Shown one piece after another: positions 17,673-26,678 of a DNA stretch of 64,000 nucleotides (positions are counted from its first letter, which is position 1; the number at the start of each line of letters is the position of its first letter). A model generated the notes under the pieces. It was not told the DNA's origin, searched no databases, and worked only from the letters and a program-made list of their open reading frames with translations. The stretch is from Candidatus Omnitrophota bacterium (GTDB lineage: Bacteria; Omnitrophota; Gorgyraeia; 2-02-FULL-51-18). The position numbers and the translations under genes were made by a program. The DNA lies in the NCBI GenBank assembly GCA_022072175.1, contig JAJVIE010000003.1, positions 1,359,903-1,423,902 on the forward strand, written 5' to 3'.

Positions 17673-18943
17673 GCGGCGGCGCTCTCCGTCAGTACGGCCT
17701 CGGCCGCCCGCACACCCGACCGGTAGCCGTCCTCGTGAAATCCGTACCCGAAGTAACTTCCGCAATAGTGGACCGGTCCGCCCATGTTGAGCGCCGGCAA
17801 TCGGGAGGCCTGAAGCGACACGGCTGCCGGATCGTAGATCGGATGCTCGTATTCGGACCTCCACAGCACGCGCGCGGGGTCGACGCCCCCGCGGTCGTTG
17901 ATGGAGACGAAATAATCCCGGCGCTCGGACACGCGTTGGAGGCTGTTCATCCAGTAGACGGTCGTCGCGCGCTCCCGTCCGTCCGGGGAAGGGTTCTCGA
18001 TGCGGTAGTTCCACGAGGCCCAGGCCCTGCGCGAACGCGGCATGACCGAGGCGTCGGTATGGAGGCAGGCGGTGTTCCGTTGATAGCGAAAAGCTCCCAG
18101 ACAGACCCTTTCCTCAGGCGAGGGCTCGGACAAGAGTTCCAGCGCCTCATCGGCGTGGCAAGCCAGCACGACACGGTCGTACACGGCCTCATCCCCCGCC
18201 GCGTCCCGTACCGATACGCCGCCTTCGCGAAGTCTCGACACCTTGACGGCTCCGCGTCCCAGCCGGAGCGGAGCGCCGATCCGCTCGAGAGCGGCGTCGC
18301 GGTAGCGCCGACTGCCGCCTTTGACCGTGTACCACTGATGATGTCCGCTCAATCCGCCGAGCAGGCCATGGTTGCGGTAGAACTCGACGAGCGTCCGCAC
18401 CGGAAAATCCAGCATGCGGCCCGATTCGGCCGACCAGATGGCCGAGCTCATGGGCAGAAGATACCGCTCGAGCAGGTCGGCGCTGAGCTTACGGTACCGC
18501 GCGTACTCGGCTACGGTCGCCCTCTGCCAGCGCGGCTCCTCAAGGGTCTCCGGACAGGCCTTGTTGAAACGATCGATCGCCGTCAGGAGACGCCAATGCC
18601 GGAGGCTCAGGAGATTGAGCCGCTGAGCGAAGAGCCCGTCGAGACCCGTACCGCTGTACTCGAGACCCGAGGGCACGTGCTGCACGCTGAACGACATCGA
18701 CGTGGGCATCTCCTCGATGCCCAGTTCCGAGAAGAACCGGCACAGCCCCGGATACGTCACCCGGTTGTACACCATGAACCCGGTGTCCACCGCGATAGGG
18801 TGGCCGTCCTCGTCCACCACCACGGTGTGGGTGTGTCCGCCCGGGCGGGATCGTTTCTCGTACAGCACGAGCTCTACGCGGCCGCGCAGATGATACGCGC
18901 ACGCGATACCGGAGATCCCGGTCCCGATGACCGCTACGCGCAT
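17669..18943 (-). CDS. FAD-dependent amine-oxidase-like flavoprotein (UfaD-type candidate)
   Basis: 424 residues. N-terminal AVIGTGISGIACAYHL dinucleotide motif, RPGGHTHTV, VDTGFMVYN, and C-terminal GSYFGYGFHEDGYRSG FAD-binding segment. Related proteins occur next to CFA-like methyltransferases in operons that modify fatty acids. One such protein desaturates methylated acyl chains on the way to furan fatty acids in Rhodobacter; applying that here is inference. The start ATG at 18943 begins the FAD motif directly and is one base from the previous stop. Confidence 0.85.
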   Translation of the reverse strand: MRVAVIGTGISGIACAYHLRGRVELVLYEKRSRPGGHTHTVVVDEDGHPIAVDTGFMVYNRVTYPGLCRFFSELGIEEMPTSMSFSVQHVPSGLEYSGTGLDGLFAQRLNLLSLRHWRLLTAIDRFNKACPETLEEPRWQRATVAEYARYRKLSADLLERYLLPMSSAIWSAESGRMLDFPVRTLVEFYRNHGLLGGLSGHHQWYTVKGGSRRYRDAALERIGAPLRLGRGAVKVSRLREGGVSVRDAAGDEAVYDRVVLACHADEALELLSEPSPEERVCLGAFRYQRNTACLHTDASVMPRSRRAWASWNYRIENPSPDGRERATTVYWMNSLQRVSERRDYFVSINDRGGVDPARVLWRSEYEHPIYDPAAVSLQASRLPALNMGGPVHYCGSYFGYGFHEDGYRSGVRAAEAVLTESAAA

Positions 18944-18944
18944 A

Positions 18945-19991
18945 TCAGCGCTCCCGGCGACGGATCCGGTAGTGGACGACCCCCCATTCGGAGCCGTCCC
19001 GATAGCCGAACAGCTCCGCGCAAGCCATGAAGAAGATCCTCCATCGCGCTCTCCACCGGCGCCAGCCCTCGCCGTAGGCGGCGCGGAGCGCCTTCTCGAC
19101 CCCGGGAGGGTCCCCGTCCATACGGCGCAGCCAGGCTTCGAGCGTTCGCTGGTAGTGCGTGCCGTCGACCCACCAGGTCCGCTCCGCATGAAGGTCCCGA
19201 TCGAACGCCCTGAACAAGTCCTCGCTCGGCATGGTGCCTCCGGTGAAGAAGTGCCGCGCCATCCAATCCGAGGGATCCGAATCATCGTACAGGTACGCGA
19301 AGCGGCGGTGGCAGAAGATATGAGCGAAGAACAGCGCGTCGGTCCGCATCCACGAGGCGATGCGGCCGAAGAGCGCCGGATAGTTGCGCACATGCTCGAG
19401 CATCTCGATCGACACGATCCGGTCGAAGGTCCGGCCCGGCTCGAAGACATTGGCGTCGGCCGTAACGATCTCCAGATTGTTCAGACCGCGCGAGCGTGCC
19501 TCGGAGAGGATGTGCGCGCGCTGGGTGGCCGAGTTGGAGACACCCAGGATGCTCGAGCGCGGGTAGCGCTCCGCGGCCCACAGCGAGAACGACCCCCACC
19601 CGCAACCCAGGTCGAGGACCTGTTGACCGTCCCGCAGGTCGGCGCGCTCAGCGTACAACGACAGCATCGCCTCCTCGGCGCCCGCCAGATCACGGACTCC
19701 TTCGGGCCACAGGCCGGAGCTGTACTTGAGCCGGGGGCCCAGCACCGTCCGGAAGAACGCTGTCGGGACTTCATAATGCTGGCGGTTGGCCTCCTGGGTG
19801 GCGATCGCGACGGGCGCGGCTTCCAACCGTCCGAGAAGCGCCTGCCGGCGCTCCTCGATCGCGGAAGGACCGCCCTCGCCCAGACGATCCAGGGCCTTCT
19901 TGAGCCGGCGGCGGATGCCCTGTCGCACGAGCGCGTCGGGCACGCGCCCGGTATCGAGCAGACCGGAAGTGAAGTTATCGAACGCGCTCAC
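18945..19991 (-). CDS. Second SAM-dependent methyltransferase, CFA-synthase-like
   Basis: 348 residues. Motif I QVLDLGCGWGSFSLW, NRQHYEVPTAFFRTVLGP before it, and IVSIEMLEHVRNYPALF after it. The C-terminus is MACAELFGYRDGSEWGVVHY rather than the classical CFA end. Probably a fatty-acyl or lipid C-methyltransferase distinct from the 15668-16912 enzyme. The GTG start (19991) overlaps the DUF1295 stop (GTGA). Confidence 0.85.
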   Translation of the reverse strand: MSAFDNFTSGLLDTGRVPDALVRQGIRRRLKKALDRLGEGGPSAIEERRQALLGRLEAAPVAIATQEANRQHYEVPTAFFRTVLGPRLKYSSGLWPEGVRDLAGAEEAMLSLYAERADLRDGQQVLDLGCGWGSFSLWAAERYPRSSILGVSNSATQRAHILSEARSRGLNNLEIVTADANVFEPGRTFDRIVSIEMLEHVRNYPALFGRIASWMRTDALFFAHIFCHRRFAYLYDDSDPSDWMARHFFTGGTMPSEDLFRAFDRDLHAERTWWVDGTHYQRTLEAWLRRMDGDPPGVEKALRAAYGEGWRRWRARWRIFFMACAELFGYRDGSEWGVVHYRIRRRER

Positions 19992-20782
19992 CGGGGGCTC
20001 CGCCGCGGCGGCCACGGCACGAAAGAGCTGGTGGCCTGTTGATAGCGCCTGTAGGCGTCTCCTTTGGAGCGCAGGGACTGCTCCTCGGCGGGCGGGATCC
20101 CGCTGACCTGGGTCAGAAAAACGAGCATGATGAGCGGCGCCCCCCAGGCCAAGTGCCCATGAGGCGACCCGTGAGCGAAGAGCGCCAGAGCCACCCACAT
20201 CACCCACTCGAAGAAATAATTGGGATGCCGCGAATATCTCCACAGCCCGGCATCGCAGACGCGCCCCTTGCCGGCCGCCGAGTTCTTGAACGCGCGGAGC
20301 TGGGCGTCAGCGATCGCTTCGCCCGCGAACGCCGCGCACCACACAAGGAGCGCCGCCGTTTCCAGAGGGCGCAGTTCCGGAGCGGGATCCGCGGCGGCGA
20401 TCAGGTACGGTACGGACACCGCCGCCGCGACGGCCGCCTGCAGGAAGTACAGCCCCAGGAACATCGGTCCCGCCGACGCTCCCCACTCCGAACGCAAGCG
20501 CGCGTACCGGGCATCCTCAGGACCCCTCAAGCGGCCCAACACCAGCCGTATCAACCGCCCGCCCCACAGACAGGCCATGGCGGTCAGGCACAAGCGGCGG
20601 GTCTCAGCGCCTCCGGCAAGGGCGGCGAAGATGAGGGTGTTGACCACGATGCAGGCGGCCCACCCGGCGTCCGCGGAAGTGGCGTTGCGAGAACGGACCT
20701 GGAACGCCCACAGCACGAGCATGATGACCGCGCTCGTAGCCAGGGAGATCAGGAACAGCTGCTGCAGCGGCGTGGGGTTCAC
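19988..20782 (-). CDS. DUF1295 membrane protein (steroid 5-alpha-reductase-like)
   Basis: 264 residues with about six to seven membrane segments. GLWRYSRHPNYFFEWVMW is the NAD(P)H-type signature of the DUF1295/steroid 5-alpha-reductase/ICMT fold, followed by SGIPPAEEQSLRSKGDAYRR. It is a likely lipid-modifying reductase or methyltransferase in the inner membrane. GTG start at 20782, overlapping the DUF1475 stop. Confidence 0.87.
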   Translation of the reverse strand: MNPTPLQQLFLISLATSAVIMLVLWAFQVRSRNATSADAGWAACIVVNTLIFAALAGGAETRRLCLTAMACLWGGRLIRLVLGRLRGPEDARYARLRSEWGASAGPMFLGLYFLQAAVAAAVSVPYLIAAADPAPELRPLETAALLVWCAAFAGEAIADAQLRAFKNSAAGKGRVCDAGLWRYSRHPNYFFEWVMWVALALFAHGSPHGHLAWGAPLIMLVFLTQVSGIPPAEEQSLRSKGDAYRRYQQATSSFVPWPPRRSPR

Positions 20783-21138
20783 GGCTCGTCGCGCAAGAGG
20801 GCCGCGGAAAGCGGCTGATCGGGACGGAGACGGAGCACCCGGACCAGCACGTACAAGGACGTGGCGATACTGCCGAACAGGACGAACGCGGCGGTCCATG
20901 CCAGACCCCGCGCCCAGCGCGCCTCCCTCCAGCACGCCCAGAGCGAGAAGATCAGGATGTTGAAGTAGAAATCGATCAGCGTCGCGGCCATCCACGGCTC
21001 CCGCACCAGGCGCCCGAATTCCTCGAACAGGTTGCTCCGCATCGACGTGATCACACTGACGACGACCATCGTGACGGCAACGGCCGCCAAGAACAGACAC
21101 AAGACCGAGCGCGCTCCGTTACCGCGGACGGAGTTCAT
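20779..21138 (-). CDS. DUF1475-like small membrane protein
   Basis: 119 residues, three predicted membrane helices (VLCLFLAAVAVTMVVVSVI, LIDFYFNILIFSLWACW, GLAWTAAFVLFGSIATSLYVL). The WMAATLIDFYFN segment fits DUF1475, found with DUF1295 in lipid clusters. Function unknown. ATG at 21138 overlaps the desaturase stop (ATGA), arguing for cotranslation. Confidence 0.72.
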   Translation of the reverse strand: MNSVRGNGARSVLCLFLAAVAVTMVVVSVITSMRSNLFEEFGRLVREPWMAATLIDFYFNILIFSLWACWREARWARGLAWTAAFVLFGSIATSLYVLVRVLRLRPDQPLSAALLRDEP

Positions 21139-21878
21139 CGGCCTCTCTCGGTGACCCTGCGAACGATGCCCGCGCGTTCCAGCGCGAGGATGAGCGGGTA
21201 GGTCGGATCGATCTCGAACCACCGGTAGGCGAAATTGAGCCTCTTCTCGTCCCGGTGATGATTGTTCTGCATGAGCTCCCCCATCGTCAGCAGATCCATG
21301 GACAGCGTGTTCTTGGAACGGTCCTTGTTGTCGAAGTTGGCGTATCCATAGGCATGGCCGCACCAGTTGACGATGGCGCCGTGGACGGGTCCCATGAGAA
21401 CGTGCAGGGGCAGGAAGACCCAGACCCATGCCGACTCCGCGAAGCGGGCGTAGTACACGGCATAAGCGGCGACGAATATCAGCCGTGTCCAGACAGGTTC
21501 GGCCCAACGCTCGAAAGCGGGCCACTCGGGAGAACCCCGGTCGATGCGCGGATCCGGTTGGATACGCCCGGTATAGATACCGTAGTACTGCTCGAACGTC
21601 CTCCACATCATCCCCAGAGGCGTGCGCGTATGATAAGGCGAATGAGGGTCCCTTTCGGTATCGCTGTAGGCGTGGTGGAGCCGGTGGAGCAACGCATAAG
21701 CTCTGGGATTGAGATACGATGCGCCTTGGGTCAGGAAAGTCGCCACGTGAAAAAAACGCTCCCAGGCGGGCGTCAGCGCGAACATTCGATGGGAAGCATA
21801 GCGGTGCAGGAAGAACGTCTGGCAGAACGCCGAGAGGTACCAGTGCAGGACGATGAAGATCAGGATCGGTAGTGTCAT
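21135..21878 (-). CDS. Acyl-CoA/acyl-lipid fatty acid desaturase
   Basis: 247 residues. Three His boxes of membrane di-iron desaturases: HRYASH, HRLHHAYSD and NNHHRDEKR. First gene of the eight-gene lipid operon; it should insert a double bond that the methyltransferases could then modify. Start chosen at the ATG at 21878: a promoter whose -10 (TATAAT) is at 21895-21900 would exclude the upstream in-frame ATGs at 21896 and 21923. Leader would then be about 10 bases with no ribosome-binding site. Confidence 0.87.
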   Translation of the reverse strand: MTLPILIFIVLHWYLSAFCQTFFLHRYASHRMFALTPAWERFFHVATFLTQGASYLNPRAYALLHRLHHAYSDTERDPHSPYHTRTPLGMMWRTFEQYYGIYTGRIQPDPRIDRGSPEWPAFERWAEPVWTRLIFVAAYAVYYARFAESAWVWVFLPLHVLMGPVHGAIVNWCGHAYGYANFDNKDRSKNTLSMDLLTMGELMQNNHHRDEKRLNFAYRWFEIDPTYPLILALERAGIVRRVTERGR

Positions 21879-21894
21879 GAGACTTGGTGGACCC

Positions 21895-21923
21895 ATTATA
21901 ACAAGGAGGGGCGATGGTCCCAA
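21895..21923 (-). promoter_or_regulatory. Promoter of the lipid-modification operon
   Basis: Minus strand: TTGGGA (21918-21923), 17-base spacer, TATAAT (21895-21900). The predicted RNA would start near 21888, only about ten bases before the desaturase ATG at 21878. Confidence 0.65.
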
Positions 21924-21991
21924 CGTCCTTGGACGCGGTGGGGCACGCGCACTAACATTCTTTAACTAATTTTAAGCCAATCTTAATAATG

Positions 21992-22020
21992 TTGATTAAT
22001 TTTAATCAATAATGTATATT
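21992..22020 (+). promoter_or_regulatory. Promoter plus palindromic operator before the histidine kinase
   Basis: TTGATT (21992-21997), 17-base spacer, TATATT (22015-22020), TSS expected near 22027. A palindrome with perfect 8-bp arms, TTGATTAA-TT-TTAATCAA (21992-22009), covers the -35, so a dimeric regulator could block or recruit polymerase. Confidence 0.6.
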
Positions 22021-22038
22021 TGATACGCGAGCATCGCC

Positions 22039-24942
22039 ATGAACACAACGCCCTCCAAGACCCAACAGCTGATCGTTTCGATAGGAGCCCTCAGCGTCTC
22101 CTGTATCGCGTTGGTGGTCATGACCGGTTGGCTGACGCGCGACTCAACCCTGACGCAGATCCACGCCGAATGGGCGCCGATGCAATTCAATGCCGCGCTG
22201 TGCTTCCTGCTGGGGTCCATCGCCATCCACATGGAGTCGAGGTCCTCGAGACCCCCAACGTTGCTGTTGGGTTCGATCGTGCTGACCGTCGGTGCGCTCA
22301 CGGTGCTCCAGTACGCTCTGGCGTTCAACTTCGGGCTCGACGAACTGTTCGTTCGGGCTCATTTCCACACCAAGACCTCGCACCCGGGGCGCATGGCTCC
22401 GGGCACCGCGTTCTGCTTCACGGCGCTCGGCATTTATCTGGTCGCTTGCGTCCATCTGACCCAGCATCTGGCCCGTCTGGGCAGACTGTTGGCGGGGGCG
22501 ATCCTGTTCTCCTTCGGTATCATCGCGCTCATCGGTTACGCGCTGGGCATCGAACAGGCCTACGCCTGGGAGGAATACACACGGATGTCCGTGCTGACAG
22601 CCTCCGCGCTGACGATCCTGGGCACCGCGTTGCTGGCCAGCCGCTGGTCGCGCGACCGGGCCTACAAAGCCGTGCTCGTGGTCACATTGGCGGGCACCGT
22701 ACTGTCCTTGGCGGCCCTGCATCTCAACCGCGGCGCTGAGCTTCTGGCTTTCCGTGCCCGCCTGAGCCTCGACTCCTCCCTACCTGTCTGGATCCTCCAG
22801 AAGGATGCGGGTATGGCCCTCCGTTATCTTCAATCGGCCGGGGCTTTCATCGAAAGCTCCCAGGAGATCACCGCCGAGGAATTCGAGCGCTTTATCGGGA
22901 AGGTTGCCGGGGATGTCCTCTCGGTGGCGCAGTACGAGTGGGTACCCCTCGTATCCCAGGAGAACCGCAAGACCTTCGAGGACGATATCTCTTCGGAGAG
23001 CGGCGGGACCTACATGATCCACGAGAAGAACCCTGACGGCTCGCTCCGGGTGGCCGCGGACAGGCCGTCCTATTATCCGGTGAAGTATATGGTGCCCGCC
23101 CAGCGGCACTCGTCGCGTCTAGGGTTGGACTTGAGCTCCGAACCCGGATCGTTCGCCACGATCCGCTCCGCGCTGGAGCGCGGACGCCTGACGGTCTCCT
23201 CGCCCATCATCTCCCACACGCAGGCGCGCGCCGGTCAACGGCGGATCTATTACGCGGCATATCCGGTCCGCGCTCCCCAAGGAGGCGGTTACATCGGCAT
23301 CGTCGGCGGCATCGTCGATACGCAGGGCTTCCTGGACCGGTCCCTGGCAGGTCTACCCGACACGGGCCTGGACCTGTTCATCTTTGATACGACCGAGGAC
23401 CCTGACGGGATCCTGATCGCACAGAGCATCTCCAAGGGCCACCGCGGTCATTTCGAAACCCGGCCGTACCGACTGCGCTCACAGCCGCTGCCGTCCACAA
23501 GCGCCCTGCAGACACTGCCCATCGCCGGACGGACGTACACGGTCCTGTGCGTGCCGACCGAGCGTTACATGCTCCAGTTCACGGCCCTACCCTGGATCGC
23601 GCTCATCGTCTCGTATGGAATGACAGTGTCGACCGCGTTCTTCATCTACTGGTTGACGGACCGCTCGGACCATCTCAAGCGCGCCAAGCGTTTCCTTGAG
23701 ATCCAGACCGGGGTCGGCCGGCTGCTCCAGGAAGAGAATTCTCTGGGGGACATCGCCCGCGGTGTCCTGCAGATCCTCTGCCGCAACTCCCCGTGGTCGG
23801 TCGGAGGTTTCTGGCTTGTGGGTCCTTCGGGGCTCCTGTACTGCTCGGCGTTCTGGATCTCCCCCGGCCACCAGTACCGCCGTTTCGAGAGCGCTTCGCT
23901 GTCCCCGGACTGCCGTCACGACCAGAGTTTGATCGGACGGATCTGGAAGAGCGGCCACCACGAATGGATCCCCGACATCTCCAAGACCCCGGACAGCCTG
24001 CGCCGAGAAGCGGCCGTCGCCGATGGCATCAGCTCCGGGATCGGCTTTCCGATCCACATCAGGAACCGCGTCGTCGGTGTCATCGACCTGTACTCGCGCG
24101 CCCATCAGGAACCGGACCTTGAGCTCCTGCACGTGCTGGCCGCGGCGGGTACCGCGATCGGGCAATACCTTCTGCGCCTTGAGGCGGTCTCGCGCCTGGA
24201 GGAACAGCGCCAAGACCTCGAGCGCGTCAACCTCGAGCTGGACAGCTTCGTCTACACCGCCAGCCACGACCTGCGCGCGCCGCTGCGCGCGATCGGGTCC
24301 TTCGCGGATTTCCTCGAACAGGACCACGGACCCAAGCTCGACGCCCAGGGCCGGGACTACCTGTCCGAGATCAAGAAGGGCGTCCGCCGCATGGCCGCGC
24401 TGATCGACGACCTGCTCACGCTCTCCCGCTTGTCCCGGATCCACAACCCCTATGAGAACGTCGAGATGACCTCGCTGGCCAAGGAAGTGCTCGACCGGCT
24501 CGGGTTCGACATCGACAGCTCCGGGGTCGAGGTCGTCGTGCATGATCCATTGCCCACGATCCGGTGCGACCGGATCAAGATGGGAGAGCTCCTGATCAAC
24601 CTGATCGGCAACGCCGTCAAGTACTCCTCCAAGCTGAGCGGCCGACGAGGCCGCGTCGAGATCGGGTATCTGGACCGCGACGCCGAGCATGTCCTGTATG
24701 TCCGGGACAACGGCATCGGGATCGAACCCAAGTACCACGAACAGATCTTCGGCATGTTCAAGCGCCTGCACACTCAGGAAGAGTACGAGGGGACGGGCGC
24801 GGGCTTGAGCATCGTCAAGCGTATCGTCGAGGAGCACCGCGGCCGGGTCTGGCTCGAATCCTCGCCCGGCAAGGGCTCGACGTTCTTCTTCTCGATCCCG
24901 AAGAACATCATCGAACGACCCGGACCGGAGAACCGATCATGA
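22039..24942 (+). CDS. Membrane CHASE-GAF sensor histidine kinase
   Basis: 967 residues. About seven N-terminal membrane helices (residues ~10-235), a CHASE-like extracytoplasmic domain (~250-500, with ALRYLQSAGAFIESSQEIT), another helix (~515-545), a GAF domain (~570-720), HisKA with phospho-acceptor H743 (TASHDLRAPLRAIGSF) and HATPase_c (NLIGNAVKYSS, DNGIGIEPKYHEQIF, GTGAGLSIVKRI). The C-terminal half resembles phytochrome-type kinases that pair with Rcp1-like regulators, as encoded next. No clear ribosome-binding site. The ligand is unknown. Confidence 0.9.
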   Translation: MNTTPSKTQQLIVSIGALSVSCIALVVMTGWLTRDSTLTQIHAEWAPMQFNAALCFLLGSIAIHMESRSSRPPTLLLGSIVLTVGALTVLQYALAFNFGLDELFVRAHFHTKTSHPGRMAPGTAFCFTALGIYLVACVHLTQHLARLGRLLAGAILFSFGIIALIGYALGIEQAYAWEEYTRMSVLTASALTILGTALLASRWSRDRAYKAVLVVTLAGTVLSLAALHLNRGAELLAFRARLSLDSSLPVWILQKDAGMALRYLQSAGAFIESSQEITAEEFERFIGKVAGDVLSVAQYEWVPLVSQENRKTFEDDISSESGGTYMIHEKNPDGSLRVAADRPSYYPVKYMVPAQRHSSRLGLDLSSEPGSFATIRSALERGRLTVSSPIISHTQARAGQRRIYYAAYPVRAPQGGGYIGIVGGIVDTQGFLDRSLAGLPDTGLDLFIFDTTEDPDGILIAQSISKGHRGHFETRPYRLRSQPLPSTSALQTLPIAGRTYTVLCVPTERYMLQFTALPWIALIVSYGMTVSTAFFIYWLTDRSDHLKRAKRFLEIQTGVGRLLQEENSLGDIARGVLQILCRNSPWSVGGFWLVGPSGLLYCSAFWISPGHQYRRFESASLSPDCRHDQSLIGRIWKSGHHEWIPDISKTPDSLRREAAVADGISSGIGFPIHIRNRVVGVIDLYSRAHQEPDLELLHVLAAAGTAIGQYLLRLEAVSRLEEQRQDLERVNLELDSFVYTASHDLRAPLRAIGSFADFLEQDHGPKLDAQGRDYLSEIKKGVRRMAALIDDLLTLSRLSRIHNPYENVEMTSLAKEVLDRLGFDIDSSGVEVVVHDPLPTIRCDRIKMGELLINLIGNAVKYSSKLSGRRGRVEIGYLDRDAEHVLYVRDNGIGIEPKYHEQIFGMFKRLHTQEEYEGTGAGLSIVKRIVEEHRGRVWLESSPGKGSTFFFSIPKNIIERPGPENRS

Positions 24943-25397
24943 ACGGACAGACACCCGACACCGCTCGCATCCTGGACATCCTGCTGGCCGAGGACAATGA
25001 GGCGGACGTCAAGATCGCCCTGCGTGCCTTCGAGAAAGCCGGCCTCAAGCACGTGATCCACGTGGTCCGTGACGGGCAGGAGGCGCTCGATTTCCTGCGC
25101 CAGACCGGACGGCACTCCCAGGCTCCGAGGCCGGACGTCGTCCTCTTGGATATCCAGATGCCCAAGCTCACGGGCCTACAGGTGCTCGAGGAGATGAAGC
25201 GCGACCCGGAGCTCCGGCGGATCCCCGCGGTGATGCTCACCTCCTCGCGCAACGAAGGTGACATCCGGACCAGCTATTCCAGCTACGCCTCCGGCTTCAT
25301 GCAAAAACCGATCGCTTTCGAGGATTTCGAGAAACTGGTCGAAGGGTTCAACCGTTACTGGGCGGAGATCAGCCGACTGCCCAAGAAGGGCTCCTGA
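24939..25397 (+). CDS. Single-domain response regulator, Rcp1-like
   Basis: 152 residues, receiver domain only. Acidic pocket AEDNEADVKIA, phospho-acceptor D71 (VVLLDIQMP), LTSS and late Lys in MQKPIAF. The extended loop and C-terminal FEDFEKLVEGFNRYW are typical of Rcp1-type partners of phytochrome-like kinases. ATG overlaps the kinase stop. Output probably goes by protein contact or phosphotransfer. Confidence 0.92.
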   Translation: MNGQTPDTARILDILLAEDNEADVKIALRAFEKAGLKHVIHVVRDGQEALDFLRQTGRHSQAPRPDVVLLDIQMPKLTGLQVLEEMKRDPELRRIPAVMLTSSRNEGDIRTSYSSYASGFMQKPIAFEDFEKLVEGFNRYWAEISRLPKKGS

Positions 25398-26293
25398 TGG
25401 ACCGCCCCCTTTCCCTGCTCCTGGTCGAGGACAACCCCGCGGACGTCAAGATCGTCACGCGTCTGGTGGCCCAGCGGCCGGACGAGCCGGTGCATCTGAC
25501 CTGCGTGACCACGATCGCTGAGGCCGTCGCTCTGGTGGCGGACAAGAGGTTCGACGCCGCGCTCCTGGACCTGTCACTGCCGGACAGCTCGGGACTGCGG
25601 ACCTTCCTGCGCCTGCACGAGGAGGCCCCCCTCCTGCCCATCATCATCCTCACCGGCCTCAACGACCGACAGGTGGCGCTCGAAGCGATGCGCGGCGGCG
25701 CCCACGACTATCTGTCCAAGGACGAGCTCGACGGTCGCTTCCTCTTACGCGTCATCCGCTACGCGATCGAGAGACAGAAGATGCAGAGCGCGCTCAGCGA
25801 GCTGTCATTGGTGGACGAGCTGACGGGATTGTACAACCGCCGAGGGTTCCTCAGATTGGCGGAACGCCAGCTCAAGCTGTCCGCGCGCAGCGGCAAGGGG
25901 TTCGTCACGATCTTCGCGGACCTTGACCGCATGAAAGCCATCAACGACGACTGGGGTCACGACGAAGGGGATCGCGCGCTCAAGGCCGCCGGGGAGATCC
26001 TGGCCGCGTCGTTCCGCAGCACCGACATCCTGGGCCGTATCGGCGGTGATGAGTTCGCGGTCATCGCCGTCGAGGCCGCGGCGGATTCGGGGCCGCTCTT
26101 GGTCGCCCATCTGCAGGAGCGGATCACGGAATGGAACGCCCGTTCCGGCGCTCCCTACCGCATCGAGATCAGCGCCGGACACGCGGTGTACGACCCGTTG
26201 CAGCCGCGGCCGTTCGACGAAGTGCTCAAGGAAGCCGACCGCGTTCTCTACGAGATCAAGCGCTCCCGGCGCGGACCCCGTCCGACTGTCTAG
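25397..26293 (+). CDS. Response regulator with GGDEF diguanylate cyclase output
   Basis: 298 residues. Receiver domain 1-125 with acceptor D58 (ALLDLSLPD), then GGDEF domain 130-295. The active-site motif is intact, G216-GDEF220, and the RxxD inhibitory site (R207-D210) lies five residues before it, so product inhibition by c-di-GMP is expected. Start codon overlaps the previous stop (TGATG). The trio probably converts an envelope signal into c-di-GMP. Confidence 0.93.
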   Translation: MDRPLSLLLVEDNPADVKIVTRLVAQRPDEPVHLTCVTTIAEAVALVADKRFDAALLDLSLPDSSGLRTFLRLHEEAPLLPIIILTGLNDRQVALEAMRGGAHDYLSKDELDGRFLLRVIRYAIERQKMQSALSELSLVDELTGLYNRRGFLRLAERQLKLSARSGKGFVTIFADLDRMKAINDDWGHDEGDRALKAAGEILAASFRSTDILGRIGGDEFAVIAVEAAADSGPLLVAHLQERITEWNARSGAPYRIEISAGHAVYDPLQPRPFDEVLKEADRVLYEIKRSRRGPRPTV

Positions 26294-26294
26294 T

Positions 26295-26480
26295 TCAGAT
26301 CACGTATTCGGGAAAGATCGCCGCCCGCGAGCGGACCTCTCCCTTGCGATGTTCCTGTCCGTTCTCCGCGAGCAGCCTGCGGACCAGCGCCTCCAGAGAG
26401 CGCTCGTCCTGCCCCTCACGCGTCCCCGGAACGTTCCACACGAAATAACGACCCGAACCTTTGACCGACGACCGACCCAT
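26295..26480 (-). CDS. Small hypothetical protein
   Basis: 61 residues, MGRSSVKGSGRYFVWNV at the start, charged C-terminal half. The ATG at 26480 has a strong GGAGGTGG ribosome-binding site, the best sign that it is real. Convergent with the diguanylate cyclase (2-base gap). No family recognised. A GACCCCGG/CCGGGGTC hairpin (26503-26529) lies in its leader. Confidence 0.55.
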   Translation of the reverse strand: MGRSSVKGSGRYFVWNVPGTREGQDERSLEALVRRLLAENGQEHRKGEVRSRAAIFPEYVI

Positions 26481-26540
26481 GTTCCACCTCCACAAAGCAC
26501 AAGACCCCGGTGCGACTGCCGCCGGGGTCCTGAGCGGTTG

Positions 26541-26580
26541 TTTAGCACTGGTTTAGCGTGGTTGCAAGTGACCCTAAATC
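26541..26580. repeat. Imperfect direct repeat, copy A
   Basis: Begins TTTAGCAC, then TTAGCG, GCAAGTGACC and ends CTAAATC. Shares this order with copy B 98 bases downstream. The ends TTTAG/CTAAA are complementary, so each copy may fold. Confidence 0.5.
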
Positions 26581-26630
26581 GATCCACGACCCGTCACGCG
26601 ACGGGATTCGACCCAACGTTGTCAGTGAAC

Positions 26631-26663
26631 AAAAAAGCGTCCGGGCCATGAGCCAGGACGCTT
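26631..26663 (-). terminator. Rho-independent terminator of the fumarase transcript
   Basis: Minus strand: AAGCGTCC and GGACGCTT form a perfect 8-bp stem (26635-26642/26656-26663) with a 13-base loop, followed by six Ts (26631-26636). It lies about 115 bases after the fumarase stop. Confidence 0.75.
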
Positions 26664-26678
26664 GAACGCGATCAGCTC

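Noticed and set aside
26581-26625. A tRNA or tmRNA 3' end on the minus strand
   Set aside because: The T-arm-like GGGTCGAATCCC lacks one base and no acceptor or anticodon stems can be drawn.
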